This document shows positions 7,329 through 14,700 of a stretch of 18,849 nucleotides of DNA, piece by piece. Under the pieces are notes generated by a model. It did not search any database. It worked only from the letters and a program-made list of their open reading frames with translations, and was not told where the DNA came from. Each line of letters opens with the position of its first letter. Position 1 is the first letter of the stretch. This DNA comes from an uncultured Eubacteriales bacterium (GTDB taxonomy: Bacteria > Bacillota > Clostridia > Oscillospirales > Oscillospiraceae). A program made the translations under genes and the position numbers. The stretch covers positions 1 through 18,849 of the forward strand of contig UQUO01000037.1 of the NCBI GenBank assembly GCA_900544295.1, read 5' to 3'.

Positions 7329-7329
7329 C

Positions 7330-8412
7330 TCACCTGTCGAGGCAGCTGAAGCAGGGGTCTATGCTCGCGATGATGAGGCCCGCATCCGCCACCGTGTTGC
7401 CGCGCAGCATGAGCGGCACGGTGGGCGTGTTCTTGTAGCTCGGGACATGGATGCTCACGCGCTGGTTCATCTGCCCGCCGTTGCCGGCGACCTTGTGTGA
7501 GAGCTGCCCGCGCGGCGCTTCGTGGCGCGCCACGAACTCGCCTTCCTTGAGCTTCGGGATCTTGTTGCCCAGGTTTATCGGCCCCGCCGGGAGGTTCTCC
7601 ATCGCCTGGCGGAGTATCTTCACGCTCTCATAGCACTCCAGCAGCCTCACCACCACGCGCGCAAACACGTCGCAGCTGTCGCAGACCGGCACGTCGAAGT
7701 CAAAGTCGTCGTAGGACGAATATGGCGCGTCGCGCCGGACGTCTATCTTCACGCCCGAGGCCCTCGCGTGCGGGCCGACCGCGCCGAGGCGTATGGCGTC
7801 CTCGGTTGACATAACTCCAACGCCCTTGGTGCGCATGGCGATGGTCTTGTCGTTCAGGCATATCTCGACTATCCTGTCCACGATGGGGCCGACTTTGTCG
7901 AGCTTGGCCAGGAAGTCGCGGCGCATGTCCTCGGAGATGTCGCGCCGCGCGCCGCCTATCGTGACCATGGCGTAGTTCACGCGGTTGCCGGAGAGCTCCT
8001 CAAGCATATCCATGATGAGCTCGCGCACGTCCCAGGTGTGCATGAACATGCTGTCATGGCCGATGATGTGGCAGGCGATGCCGGCCCAGAGCAGGTGCGA
8101 GTGCAGCCGCTCCAGCTCCGCCGTGATGACGCGGATGTACTGGCCGCGCTTCGGGACCTCTATCTCATTCAGGCCCTCGACCGCCATGGCGTAGGTGAAG
8201 GCGTGGGAATGCGAACAGATGCCGCATACGCGCTCCACCAGCACCAGGGTCTGGATGGCGTTGCGCTCCGTGGCCAGCTTTTCTATGCCGCGGTGGTTGT
8301 AGCCGACCATGACCTCCGCGTCCTTTATGACCTCGCCCTCTGTATACAGCTTTGCGTGAACGGGCTCCTCTAGTGCGGGATGGTAAGGCCCTATCGGTAC
8401 GATGTAGCTCAT
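7330..8412 (-). CDS. mbhL: [NiFe]-hydrogenase large subunit, group 4 (MbhL/EchE type)
   Basis: Catalytic subunit that holds the NiFe(CN)2CO centre, homologous to complex I NuoD. Both nickel-ligand motifs are complete: C63/C66 in ERVCGICSHSH and C354/C357 in DPCFSCLDR. The 360-residue size fits group 4 enzymes. The stop codon comes directly after Arg360 of DPCFSCLDR. In relatives such as E. coli HycE the maturation protease cuts just after this Arg, so this gene encodes no cleavable tail. ATG follows the mbhK stop by 6 bp and hypA starts 1 bp after the stop. The context with Mrp-like genes points to the Mbh (group 4d-like) branch; a phylogeny would settle the subgroup. Confidence 0.96.
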   Translation of the reverse strand: MSYIVPIGPYHPALEEPVHAKLYTEGEVIKDAEVMVGYNHRGIEKLATERNAIQTLVLVERVCGICSHSHAFTYAMAVEGLNEIEVPKRGQYIRVITAELERLHSHLLWAGIACHIIGHDSMFMHTWDVRELIMDMLEELSGNRVNYAMVTIGGARRDISEDMRRDFLAKLDKVGPIVDRIVEICLNDKTIAMRTKGVGVMSTEDAIRLGAVGPHARASGVKIDVRRDAPYSSYDDFDFDVPVCDSCDVFARVVVRLLECYESVKILRQAMENLPAGPINLGNKIPKLKEGEFVARHEAPRGQLSHKVAGNGGQMNQRVSIHVPSYKNTPTVPLMLRGNTVADAGLIIASIDPCFSCLDR

Positions 8413-8418
8413 ACGCCC

Positions 8419-8823
8419 TTATTCCCCCTTCTCCATGATTTCCACGCGCTTCTCCCTGAGCTCTGAAAGCGGTGTCACGAGTATGTGGCCCTTGCCCTGG
8501 GTCTCAAGCATATCCTCCGGCAGGAAGAGCCTTCTGGAGGTATCCAGGCCCTCGAAATTGAGCCCCATGAGCTCGTAGAGCTCACACTCCGGCCAGCGCG
8601 CGGCCTCGTCATAGATGTCCGAGATAGAAGGCAGATCGGTCTCCCCGACGACATAGTAGGACTCGATATCCGGGTCCACGGCATAGTCGTAGGACACGCG
8701 GACCTGCCCGTCCGGCTGGACGTAGCCGTGGATCATGACGAGCCACCTGCCCTCGTGCCGCATCCGCAGTGCGGTAGGGACTATCTCTTCCTTCGTTATC
8801 TGGATCATCTTGTATCCCTGCAT
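8419..8823 (-). CDS. mbhK: Hydrogenase subunit, NuoC/MbhK type (30-kDa subunit family)
   Basis: Soluble subunit homologous to complex I NuoC and MbhK/EchD; it packs against the large subunit in the peripheral arm. The typical region EAARWPECELYELMGLNFEG is present, followed by RRLFLPEDM. I chose the ATG at 8823 (MQGYKMIQITKEE, 134 residues) with GAGG 8 nt upstream; a GTG at 8832 overlaps the ribosome binding site. This is the first structural hydrogenase gene, set off from hypE by about 50 bp of unusually AT-rich sequence. Confidence 0.9.
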   Translation of the reverse strand: MQGYKMIQITKEEIVPTALRMRHEGRWLVMIHGYVQPDGQVRVSYDYAVDPDIESYYVVGETDLPSISDIYDEAARWPECELYELMGLNFEGLDTSRRLFLPEDMLETQGKGHILVTPLSELREKRVEIMEKGE

Positions 8824-8837
8824 TCTTTCCACCTCAC

Positions 8838-8865
8838 TGTTTTTAAAAGATATATTTAAAAAACA
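8838..8865. promoter_or_regulatory. AT-rich inverted repeat between hypE and mbhK
   Basis: Arms TGTTTTTAAA (8838-8847) and TTTAAAAAACA (8855-8865) match apart from one extra A, around the spacer AGATATA. In a tightly packed, GC-rich operon this roughly 50-bp AT-rich gap stands out. It could be an operator, an internal promoter for the structural genes, or an RNA stability element. I do not see a convincing -35/-10 pair, so the role is unknown. Confidence 0.4.
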
Positions 8866-8872
8866 TTGCGGA

Positions 8873-9865
8873 CTAACATATGCGCGGAAGCTGCGCCCCC
8901 GCGAGCTTTTGCAGCAGCCGGGCGCCGCCCGCCGCCGTCCTGAGCGCGACCCTTCCGGGCCGCTCCACCGTCACGCGGCCTATTATCGCGGCGTTTTCGC
9001 CCTCAGGGCGGCTCCTGAGCGCCGCCAGCGCCGCCTGCGCGTCCTCCGGCGCGACGACGGCAAGCATTTTGCCCTCGTTCGCGCAGTAGAGCGGGTCGAG
9101 CCCCAGCAGGGCGCAGGCCGCGGAGACGTCCCGCCTCACAGGGATTGCCGCCTCGTCGAGCTCTATGCCCAGCTTTGCGCTCTCGGCAAACTCGCAGAGC
9201 GTCGTCGCAACGCCGCCGCGCGTGGGGTCGCGCAGGACGCGCACCTGCGCGCCGGAGTCCAGCAACGCAAAGGCCAGGCCGTTCAGGGCTGCGCAGTCGG
9301 AGCGTATCTCGCCCTCCATCAGCCCGTCGCGCGCGAGCATGACCGCCGCGCCGTGGTCCCCCGCCGTGCCGGAAAGGAGCACGGCGTCGCCCGGGCGCAT
9401 CTTATCCGGGCCGAGGCCTGGGTATTTCACGAGGCCGATGCCCGCGGTGTTTATATAGAGCCCATCGCCCCTGCCGCGCTCGACGACCTTGGTGTCTCCC
9501 GTGACGACCTGGACGCCCGCCGCCTCCGCCGCTGACTTTATCGAGGCCACCACCCGCCGCAAATCCTCCGCCGGCAGGCCCTCCTCGATGATGAGGGCAA
9601 GGCTGAGGTACTTCGGCTCCGCGCCGCACATGGCAAGGTCGTTCACCGTGCCGCAGACGCTGAGCTTGCCTATGTCCCCTCCCGGGAAGAACAGCGGGCT
9701 CACGACAAAGCTGTCCGTCGAGAAGGCGAGCCCTCCCTCCAGCACCGCCCCGTCGCCCAGGCTGTTCAGCGCAGCGTTCCCCAGCTCGGGGACTATTATC
9801 TCGTCTATCAGCGCCGCGGTCTTTTTGCCGCCCGAGCCGTAGTCGAGGGTTATTATATCATCCAT
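8873..9865 (-). CDS. hypE: Hydrogenase maturation protein HypE (carbamoyl dehydratase)
   Basis: ATP-dependent enzyme that dehydrates the carbamoyl group placed on its own C-terminal cysteine by HypF, giving a thiocyanate used to make the CN ligands. The protein ends in the diagnostic PRIC, with the reactive Cys as last residue. PurM-like features include DYGSGGKKT, VCGTVNDLAMCGAEP, VTGDTKVVERG, RDPTRGGVATTL and CANEGKML. I chose the ATG at 9865 (MDDIITLDYGSGG, 330 residues), one base after the hypD stop; the longer frame would read back into hypD and lacks family similarity at its N-terminus. Confidence 0.96.
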   Translation of the reverse strand: MDDIITLDYGSGGKKTAALIDEIIVPELGNAALNSLGDGAVLEGGLAFSTDSFVVSPLFFPGGDIGKLSVCGTVNDLAMCGAEPKYLSLALIIEEGLPAEDLRRVVASIKSAAEAAGVQVVTGDTKVVERGRGDGLYINTAGIGLVKYPGLGPDKMRPGDAVLLSGTAGDHGAAVMLARDGLMEGEIRSDCAALNGLAFALLDSGAQVRVLRDPTRGGVATTLCEFAESAKLGIELDEAAIPVRRDVSAACALLGLDPLYCANEGKMLAVVAPEDAQAALAALRSRPEGENAAIIGRVTVERPGRVALRTAAGGARLLQKLAGAQLPRIC

Positions 9866-9866
9866 C

Positions 9867-10928
9867 TCAGCACTCCCGATATTTGTACGCCGCGGCGCAG
9901 GCTCCCTCCGAGGACACCATGCAGGGCCCCACGGGATCCTCCGGCGTACAGAGCTTCCCAAAGAGCGGGCAGCCCTCCGGGGCCAACCGGCCCGTTATCA
10001 CCTCGCCACAGCGGCAGGCCGTGGGTGCCTCGGCCGCGCCGGGCCTTATGTCGAATTTCTTTGCCGCGTCCCAGGCCGAGAGCTCCTCCCGGAAGGCGAG
10101 GCCGCTCGCCTCTATCTCCCCGAGGCCCCGCCAGGAGGCCCGCGCCGGCGTAAAGCAGCGCTCAAGCATCGCCCGCGCCAGCTCGTTGCCGCCGGGGCTC
10201 ACGGCCCTTTTGTACTCGTTCACGAGACCGGGCCTGTCGTCCGCGAGCATGCGCAAAAGCTCGTAGACGGAAAGCAGTATGTCCTCCGGCTCGAAACCGG
10301 CCACCACGGCGGGCAGGCCGTATTCCTCAGGCAGGAAGCGGAAGTGCTCCGAGCCCGTCACGACGGCGACGTGTCCCGGGCAGAGGAAGCCATGCACGCT
10401 GAAGCCCTCCGAGCCTATGAGCGCCCGCAGCGCCGGCTCCACCAGACGGAACATCGGGAACACCGAGTAGTTCCCCACTCCCTGCTCCCTGGCTGCGAGG
10501 ACGCTGGCCGCAGTGCCGGGGGCAGTCGTCTCAAAACCGACCCCCAGGAAGACCACCTCGCGCTCCGTGTGCTTTTTTGCCAGCTCCACGGCGTCCATGG
10601 GCGAGTACACCAGCTCGACCGAGCCGCCGCGCGCCCGCCTGTGCGCCAGGTCGTCCCCGCGCCTCGTGCCGGGGACGCGGAGCATGTCGCCGTAGCTCGC
10701 CACGGTGACGCCCGGCCTTGAGGCCAGCTCCAGCGCCGCGTCCATGAGCTCCGGCGGCGTCACGCAGACAGGGCAGCCCGGGCCGGAGACCAGCTCCACG
10801 CCCGGGGGCAGGAGCCTCTTTATCCCCGCCTTCGCTATGGCCATCGTGTGCGTGCCGCAGACCTCCATGAGCCGCGCGCGCATGGGCGGCAGGGCGTTTA
10901 TGCGCTCTATTATCTCAGCGGAGCGCAT
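9867..10928 (-). CDS. hypD: Hydrogenase maturation protein HypD
   Basis: Scaffold on which, together with HypC, the Fe(CN)2CO unit is assembled. The 353-residue protein has the expected motifs: MEVCGTHTMAIAKAG (Cys24), GPGCPVCVTP (Cys52/55), and a C-terminal cluster region with CRCGEVITG, GCPLFGKLCTPEDPVGPCMV and SSEGAC. These C-terminal cysteines bind a [4Fe-4S] cluster in known HypD proteins. The ATG has GAGGTGG just upstream and overlaps the end of hypC by 14 bp. hypE follows after 1 bp. Confidence 0.96.
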   Translation of the reverse strand: MRSAEIIERINALPPMRARLMEVCGTHTMAIAKAGIKRLLPPGVELVSGPGCPVCVTPPELMDAALELASRPGVTVASYGDMLRVPGTRRGDDLAHRRARGGSVELVYSPMDAVELAKKHTEREVVFLGVGFETTAPGTAASVLAAREQGVGNYSVFPMFRLVEPALRALIGSEGFSVHGFLCPGHVAVVTGSEHFRFLPEEYGLPAVVAGFEPEDILLSVYELLRMLADDRPGLVNEYKRAVSPGGNELARAMLERCFTPARASWRGLGEIEASGLAFREELSAWDAAKKFDIRPGAAEAPTACRCGEVITGRLAPEGCPLFGKLCTPEDPVGPCMVSSEGACAAAYKYREC

Positions 10929-11136
10929 TTTCCACCTCAGCCCACTCCGCTATGTCCTCCAGGGCCTGCTCCTCCGGCAGGCGCTCTATGGCAAAACCCG
11001 CGTGGACGATGACGTATTCGCCTATTTTCGGCTCCTTTATGAAGTCGAGCCTCATCCTCCGGCGCAGGCCCTCGACCTCGCCGACGGCGTCCAGGCCGTT
11101 TATTTCAACTATCTTCAGCGGTACCGCCAGACACAT
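10915..11136 (-). CDS. hypC: Hydrogenase maturation chaperone HypC
   Basis: Small chaperone that pairs with HypD during Fe(CN)2CO assembly and then carries it to the large subunit. It starts MCLAVPLKIVEI, where Cys2 is the essential residue, and has the GEYVIVHAGFAIERL motif. The 73-residue length is normal. A GGAGG lies 7 nt before the ATG. The start lies inside the end of hypF (32-bp overlap) and the end overlaps hypD by 14 bp. Confidence 0.96.
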   Translation of the reverse strand: MCLAVPLKIVEINGLDAVGEVEGLRRRMRLDFIKEPKIGEYVIVHAGFAIERLPEEQALEDIAEWAEVENALR

Positions 11137-13345
11137 ATTCTGCCTCCAAAGCCATGAGCTGCCCGAGCGCGACGCCCTCGTCGTTCGTCGAGACCCGGCT
11201 GTGCGTGTATACCTCCAGGCCGCAGGCCCGCAGGGCGCCGGTAAGGCGCTCCATGAGATACATATTCTGAAACACCCCGCCGGAGAGCACGATCCTCCGC
11301 AGTCCCGTCTTTTCGGCTGCGCGGCGGCACATTTCCGCCGCCATGCGCACGAGGGTGTTCATAAACTTCGCCGCGACCTTCTCCGCGGCCTCGCCGCCCG
11401 AGGCGATCTGCCTCACCATGGGCCGCCAGTCGAAAACCGCAAGCTCCCCGTCCTCGTAAAAGGCCGTCTCGTACTCGCTGCTCTCGTTCTCCGCCGCCGC
11501 GGCCTCCAGGAGCACAGCGCCCTGGCCCTCGTAGCTGCAATTCTCCCTTATTCCCGCAAGGGCGCAGACGCCGTCGAAGAGCCGGCCCATGCCGGAGCTT
11601 CTCGGGCAGTTCAGGGAGCGCAGGAGCATGGTTTTTATCGTGCTGTTCTTATTTTCAAGCCCCGCCTCGAACATTAGCGCCTCGGCGGTGCGCCATATCT
11701 CCTTTGTCGCGGCGTCGCCGCCGGGGAGCGGTATTGGCCTTATCGTGCCGAGCCGCCTGAAGCCCTTCGCACCGCCCGCGAGCAGCTCACCGCCCCAGAT
11801 GGCACCGTCCGTCCCGTAGCCCGTGCCGTCCCAGATGAGGCCCAGGCACTCGCCGGAAAGGCCGTTATCCGCCATGCAGGAGAGCATGTGCGCGTGGTGG
11901 TGCTGGACGCGCAGGAGCGGGATGCCCTTCTCCCTCGCCAGCGCTTCCGCAACGCCGGTGGAGAGATAATCCGGATGCAGGTCGCAGGCCACGGCCCGCG
12001 GCTCAAAATCAAAGAGTTTCGCAAAGTGGCGCAGCTGCTCCTCGTAGCAGTCCAGCGTTTCAAGGTGCTTAAGGTCGCCAATGTGCTGGCTCGGGAAGGC
12101 GTGGCCCTCCTTTGAAAGGCAGAAGCCCGCCTTTTGCTCCGCCCCGCAGGCCAGCAGCCCGGCGCTCAGGCCCGGGACGGCGACGGGGTATGGCACATAG
12201 CCCCGCGAACGGCGCAGGGGATAATCCCGGCCCTCGAAAACGCGGATGAGCGAATCATCACAGCGGGTCAGTATCTCCCTGTCGTGCAGCAGGAAGCCAT
12301 CCGCTATATTGCCGAGGCGCTCCATGGCCTCGGCGTTCTTGTATACGATGGGCGTATCGGAGAGGTTCGCGCTCGTCATAACGAGGCAGTCGAGGTCCTC
12401 GCCCAGGAGCAGGACGTGCAGGGGCGTATATGGCAGCATGACGCCAAGGGAGTTGTTCTCGCTCAGGTGCATGTATGTCCCACGCTCGCGTTTTTCGAGG
12501 AGGACTATCGGCCTCCTGAAGGAGGAAAGCGCCCGTTCCTCGTCCTGCGAGACCTTGCAGAGCCGCCGGACGGCGGCGATGTCCCGGCACATGAGGGCAA
12601 AGGGCTTCTCGTCCCGCCTTTTGCGCCGCCTCAGCCTGGCCGCGGCGGTCTCGTCCTCCGCCAGGCAGGCCAGATGCATGCCGCCCAGGCCCTTGACGCA
12701 GAGGATACCGCCGCTTTTAAGCAGCGCCCGCGCTGCCTCGATGCCGTCCCCCGGCAGGCGGCGGCCGTCGGTGTCCGTGAAAAAGGTATGCGGCCCGCAA
12801 GCCGGGCAGCAGTCAGGCTGGGCGTGGTAGCGCCGGTTTTCAATGTCCGCAAACTCCGCCGCGCAGTCCGGACACATCGAAAACTCCGACATGGAGGTGT
12901 AGGCCCGGTCATATGGGACGGAGCGGATGATGGTAAAGCGCGGCCCGCAGTTAGTGCAGTTTATGAAGGGGTAGCGGTAGCGTCTGTCCCCGGGAGTCAG
13001 CAGTTCCCTCAGGCAGTCAGGGCAGATGCCCGCGTCCGGCGAGACGAGCGTGCGCATTTTCTCTCCCCGCTCGCTCGGGACTATGCGGAAGCCTGTGAAA
13101 TGCTCCCCGCCGTGCAGCGCGCGCGCCTCGACGCCCTCTATGAGCGCCAGAGGCGGGGCCTCCGCCTCCAGCTCGCGCAGGAAGGCGGAAAGCTCCCCAG
13201 CCTCGCCCTCCAGCTCCAGCTCCGCGCCCTGCGGGCTGTTGCGCACCCAGCCCACAAGGCCGTGCCGCTTCACCAGCCGGTGGACAAAGGGGCGGAACCC
13301 CACGCCCTGGACTATGCCGCGCACATCTATGTGAAGCCTTGTCAA
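11105..13345 (-). CDS. hypF: Carbamoyltransferase HypF
   Basis: First enzyme of CN-ligand synthesis: it makes carbamoyl-adenylate from carbamoyl phosphate and ATP and transfers the carbamoyl to HypE. The 746-residue protein has all domains in order: acylphosphatase domain (VRGIVQGVGFRPFVHRL, residues 8-24), two zinc fingers (C108/C111/C130/C133 and C158/C161/C180/C183), YrdC-like domain (about 200-385) and Kae1-like domain with HHHAH at 482-486 and LSGGVFQN near the end. The start is a TTG at 13345 with AGGGGG 4 nt upstream. First gene of the operon; a near-consensus promoter and Rex-like sites stand just upstream. Confidence 0.95.
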   Translation of the reverse strand: MTRLHIDVRGIVQGVGFRPFVHRLVKRHGLVGWVRNSPQGAELELEGEAGELSAFLRELEAEAPPLALIEGVEARALHGGEHFTGFRIVPSERGEKMRTLVSPDAGICPDCLRELLTPGDRRYRYPFINCTNCGPRFTIIRSVPYDRAYTSMSEFSMCPDCAAEFADIENRRYHAQPDCCPACGPHTFFTDTDGRRLPGDGIEAARALLKSGGILCVKGLGGMHLACLAEDETAAARLRRRKRRDEKPFALMCRDIAAVRRLCKVSQDEERALSSFRRPIVLLEKRERGTYMHLSENNSLGVMLPYTPLHVLLLGEDLDCLVMTSANLSDTPIVYKNAEAMERLGNIADGFLLHDREILTRCDDSLIRVFEGRDYPLRRSRGYVPYPVAVPGLSAGLLACGAEQKAGFCLSKEGHAFPSQHIGDLKHLETLDCYEEQLRHFAKLFDFEPRAVACDLHPDYLSTGVAEALAREKGIPLLRVQHHHAHMLSCMADNGLSGECLGLIWDGTGYGTDGAIWGGELLAGGAKGFRRLGTIRPIPLPGGDAATKEIWRTAEALMFEAGLENKNSTIKTMLLRSLNCPRSSGMGRLFDGVCALAGIRENCSYEGQGAVLLEAAAAENESSEYETAFYEDGELAVFDWRPMVRQIASGGEAAEKVAAKFMNTLVRMAAEMCRRAAEKTGLRRIVLSGGVFQNMYLMERLTGALRACGLEVYTHSRVSTNDEGVALGQLMALEAEYVSGGTAEDS

Positions 13346-13360
13346 TTTTCCCCCTGATTA

Positions 13361-13378
13361 GTGTTAATTATTTGACAT
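13361..13378. promoter_or_regulatory. Rex-like operator, site 1 (5' leader of hypF)
   Basis: GTGTTAATTATTTGACAT matches the Rex consensus TTGTTAA-N4-TTAACAA at 11 of 14 defined positions by eye. It lies downstream of the hypF promoter, between the likely transcription start (near 13405) and the TTG, a position from which a repressor could block elongation. Confidence 0.5.
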
Positions 13379-13411
13379 TTCATAGTGTAAATGCCGCCTC
13401 AACTATGCTTG

Positions 13412-13440
13412 ATTCTATCACCAGCCCATATATTTGTCAA
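13412..13440 (-). promoter_or_regulatory. Promoter of the hyp-mbh operon
   Basis: On the minus strand, TTGACA (13440-13435), a 17-bp spacer and TAGAAT (13417-13412): a perfect -35 and a five-of-six -10 for the main vegetative sigma factor. The leader to the hypF TTG would be about 60 nt. The -35 lies inside Rex-like site 2. Confidence 0.8.
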
Positions 13441-13451
13441 CAAATTAACAT
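13434..13451. promoter_or_regulatory. Rex-like operator, site 2 (over the hypF -35)
   Basis: Minus-strand reading ATGTTAATTTGTTGACAA matches TTGTTAA-N4-TTAACAA at 12 of 14 defined positions by eye. It covers the -35 box of the hypF promoter, as expected of a repressor site. It shares TGTTAA-N4-TTGACA with site 1 but on the opposite strand. Confidence 0.55.
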
Positions 13452-13462
13452 CATCTCCGGCG

Positions 13463-13491
13463 TTGTTATTCTGAGTAAAATGTGTTAATAT
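13463..13491 (+). promoter_or_regulatory. Promoter of the DUF362 gene
   Basis: TTGTTA (13463-13468), 17-bp spacer, TAATAT (13486-13491). The start codon at 13521 is about 30 bp downstream, with AGGGAGG at 13507-13513. Weaker than the opposing hypF promoter. Confidence 0.55.
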
Positions 13492-13499
13492 TGTACAAA
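13482..13499. promoter_or_regulatory. Possible Rex-like operator, site 3 (over the DUF362 -10)
   Basis: GTGTTAATATTGTACAAA has an intact TGTTAA half-site but a poor second half; about 10 of 14 consensus positions match by eye. It covers the -10 of the plus-strand promoter. The weakest of the three. Confidence 0.3.
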
Positions 13500-13520
13500 A
13501 CCTTGTAGGGAGGCTTACAC

Positions 13521-14624
13521 ATGACTGAAGCAAAAGTCTACTATTCCGATATGCGCGCGCACGGCCGGAGCCTGCTCTCCAAGCTGCGCCGCCTTATGAA
13601 GGAGGCCGGTTTTGAGAGCATAGACTTCGACGGCAAGTTCGTCGCAGTCAAGATACATTTCGGTGAGCCAGGCAACCTTGCCTATCTGCGCCCGAACTGG
13701 GCGGCGGAGGTCTGCGACTACATACGCGAGCTCGGCGGCAAGCCTTTCCTCACGGACTGCAACACCCTCTACGTCGGCGGGCGCAAGAACGCGCTCGACC
13801 ACCTCGACAGCGCCTACAAAAACGGCTACAACCCCTTCCAGACAGGCGTACACACCATCATCGCGGACGGTCTCAAAGGCACGGACGAGGCGCTCATCCC
13901 CGTCGAGGGCGGCGAGTATGTGAAGGAAGCCAAGATAGGCCGCGCTCTGGCTGACGCGGACATCATCATCTCCCTTTCCCACTTCAAGGGCCACGAACAG
14001 ACCGGCTTCGGCGGCGCGCTGAAGAACCTCGGCATGGGCGGCGGCTCCCGCGCTGGCAAGATGGAGATGCACTCGGCTGGCAAGCCCTTCGTTAAGCAGA
14101 AAAAGTGCATCGGCTGCGGGGCCTGCGCGCGCATCTGCGCCCACGGCGCGCCCATCATCGAGGGCGGCAAGTGCACCATAGACCAGGACCGCTGCGTCGG
14201 CTGCGGCCGCTGCATCGGCGTATGTCCCAAGGACGCTGTGACCCCCGCCAACGACGAGGCCTTTGAGATACTGGGCTGCAAGATAGCCGAGTATGCCAAG
14301 GCCGTCTGCCAGGGCAAGCCGCACTTCCACATCAGCCTCGCCGTGGACATCTCCCCCTACTGCGACTGCCACGCGGAAAACGACGCCGCCGTCGTGCCGG
14401 ACGTAGGCATGTTCGTCTCCTTCGACCCCGTGGCCATCGACGTTGCCTGCGCGGACGCGGTGAACGCCCAGCCGCCCATCGCCAACAGCATGCTGGGCGA
14501 GGCCGAGCACTGCCACCACGACCACTTCAAGGACATCTCCCCCGATACGGACTGGAATTCGCAGACAGAACACGCCGAAAAGATAGGCCTGGGCAGCAGA
14601 AAATACGAGCTTATAAGGCTCTGA
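13521..14624 (+). CDS. DUF362 protein with two [4Fe-4S] motifs
   Basis: Belongs to the DUF362 family of anaerobe iron-sulfur proteins, whose biochemical role is not established. The 367-residue protein has the DUF362 body (KIHFGEPGNLAYLRP, residues 44-58; DADIIISLSHFKGHEQTGFGG, about 145-165; a further part after 240) with a ferredoxin-like insert: C196/C199/C202/C206 and C225/C228/C231/C235, each C-x2-C-x2-C-x3-C. It has no signal peptide. AGGGAGG stands 7 nt before the ATG. It is transcribed away from the hydrogenase operon from a shared control region, which suggests, but does not show, a linked redox role. No clear terminator follows it before the tRNA promoter. Confidence 0.85.
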   Translation: MTEAKVYYSDMRAHGRSLLSKLRRLMKEAGFESIDFDGKFVAVKIHFGEPGNLAYLRPNWAAEVCDYIRELGGKPFLTDCNTLYVGGRKNALDHLDSAYKNGYNPFQTGVHTIIADGLKGTDEALIPVEGGEYVKEAKIGRALADADIIISLSHFKGHEQTGFGGALKNLGMGGGSRAGKMEMHSAGKPFVKQKKCIGCGACARICAHGAPIIEGGKCTIDQDRCVGCGRCIGVCPKDAVTPANDEAFEILGCKIAEYAKAVCQGKPHFHISLAVDISPYCDCHAENDAAVVPDVGMFVSFDPVAIDVACADAVNAQPPIANSMLGEAEHCHHDHFKDISPDTDWNSQTEHAEKIGLGSRKYELIRL

Positions 14625-14657
14625 GTCAAAAAAATAGCCGCGCCGCCAAAAAATGTG

Positions 14658-14686
14658 TTGACAAGCGCCCTTTCGTCGGGTATAAT
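14658..14686 (+). promoter_or_regulatory. tRNA operon promoter
   Basis: Perfect consensus: TTGACA (14658-14663), 17-bp spacer, TATAAT (14681-14686). It lies 14 bp before the first tRNA. Confidence 0.9.
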
Positions 14687-14700
14687 TCACTTTGCCTTTT

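Noticed and set aside
8222..8224. selenocysteine at the first nickel ligand of the large subunit
   Set aside because: The ERVCGIC ligands are ordinary TGC/TGT-type Cys codons with no in-frame TGA.
12134..13357. 407-codon plus-strand open frame
   Set aside because: Antisense to hypF, which has complete domain and motif support.
13515..14690. 391-codon minus-strand open frame
   Set aside because: Antisense to the DUF362 gene and of Val/Ala/Gly-biased composition; also runs into the tRNA promoter.
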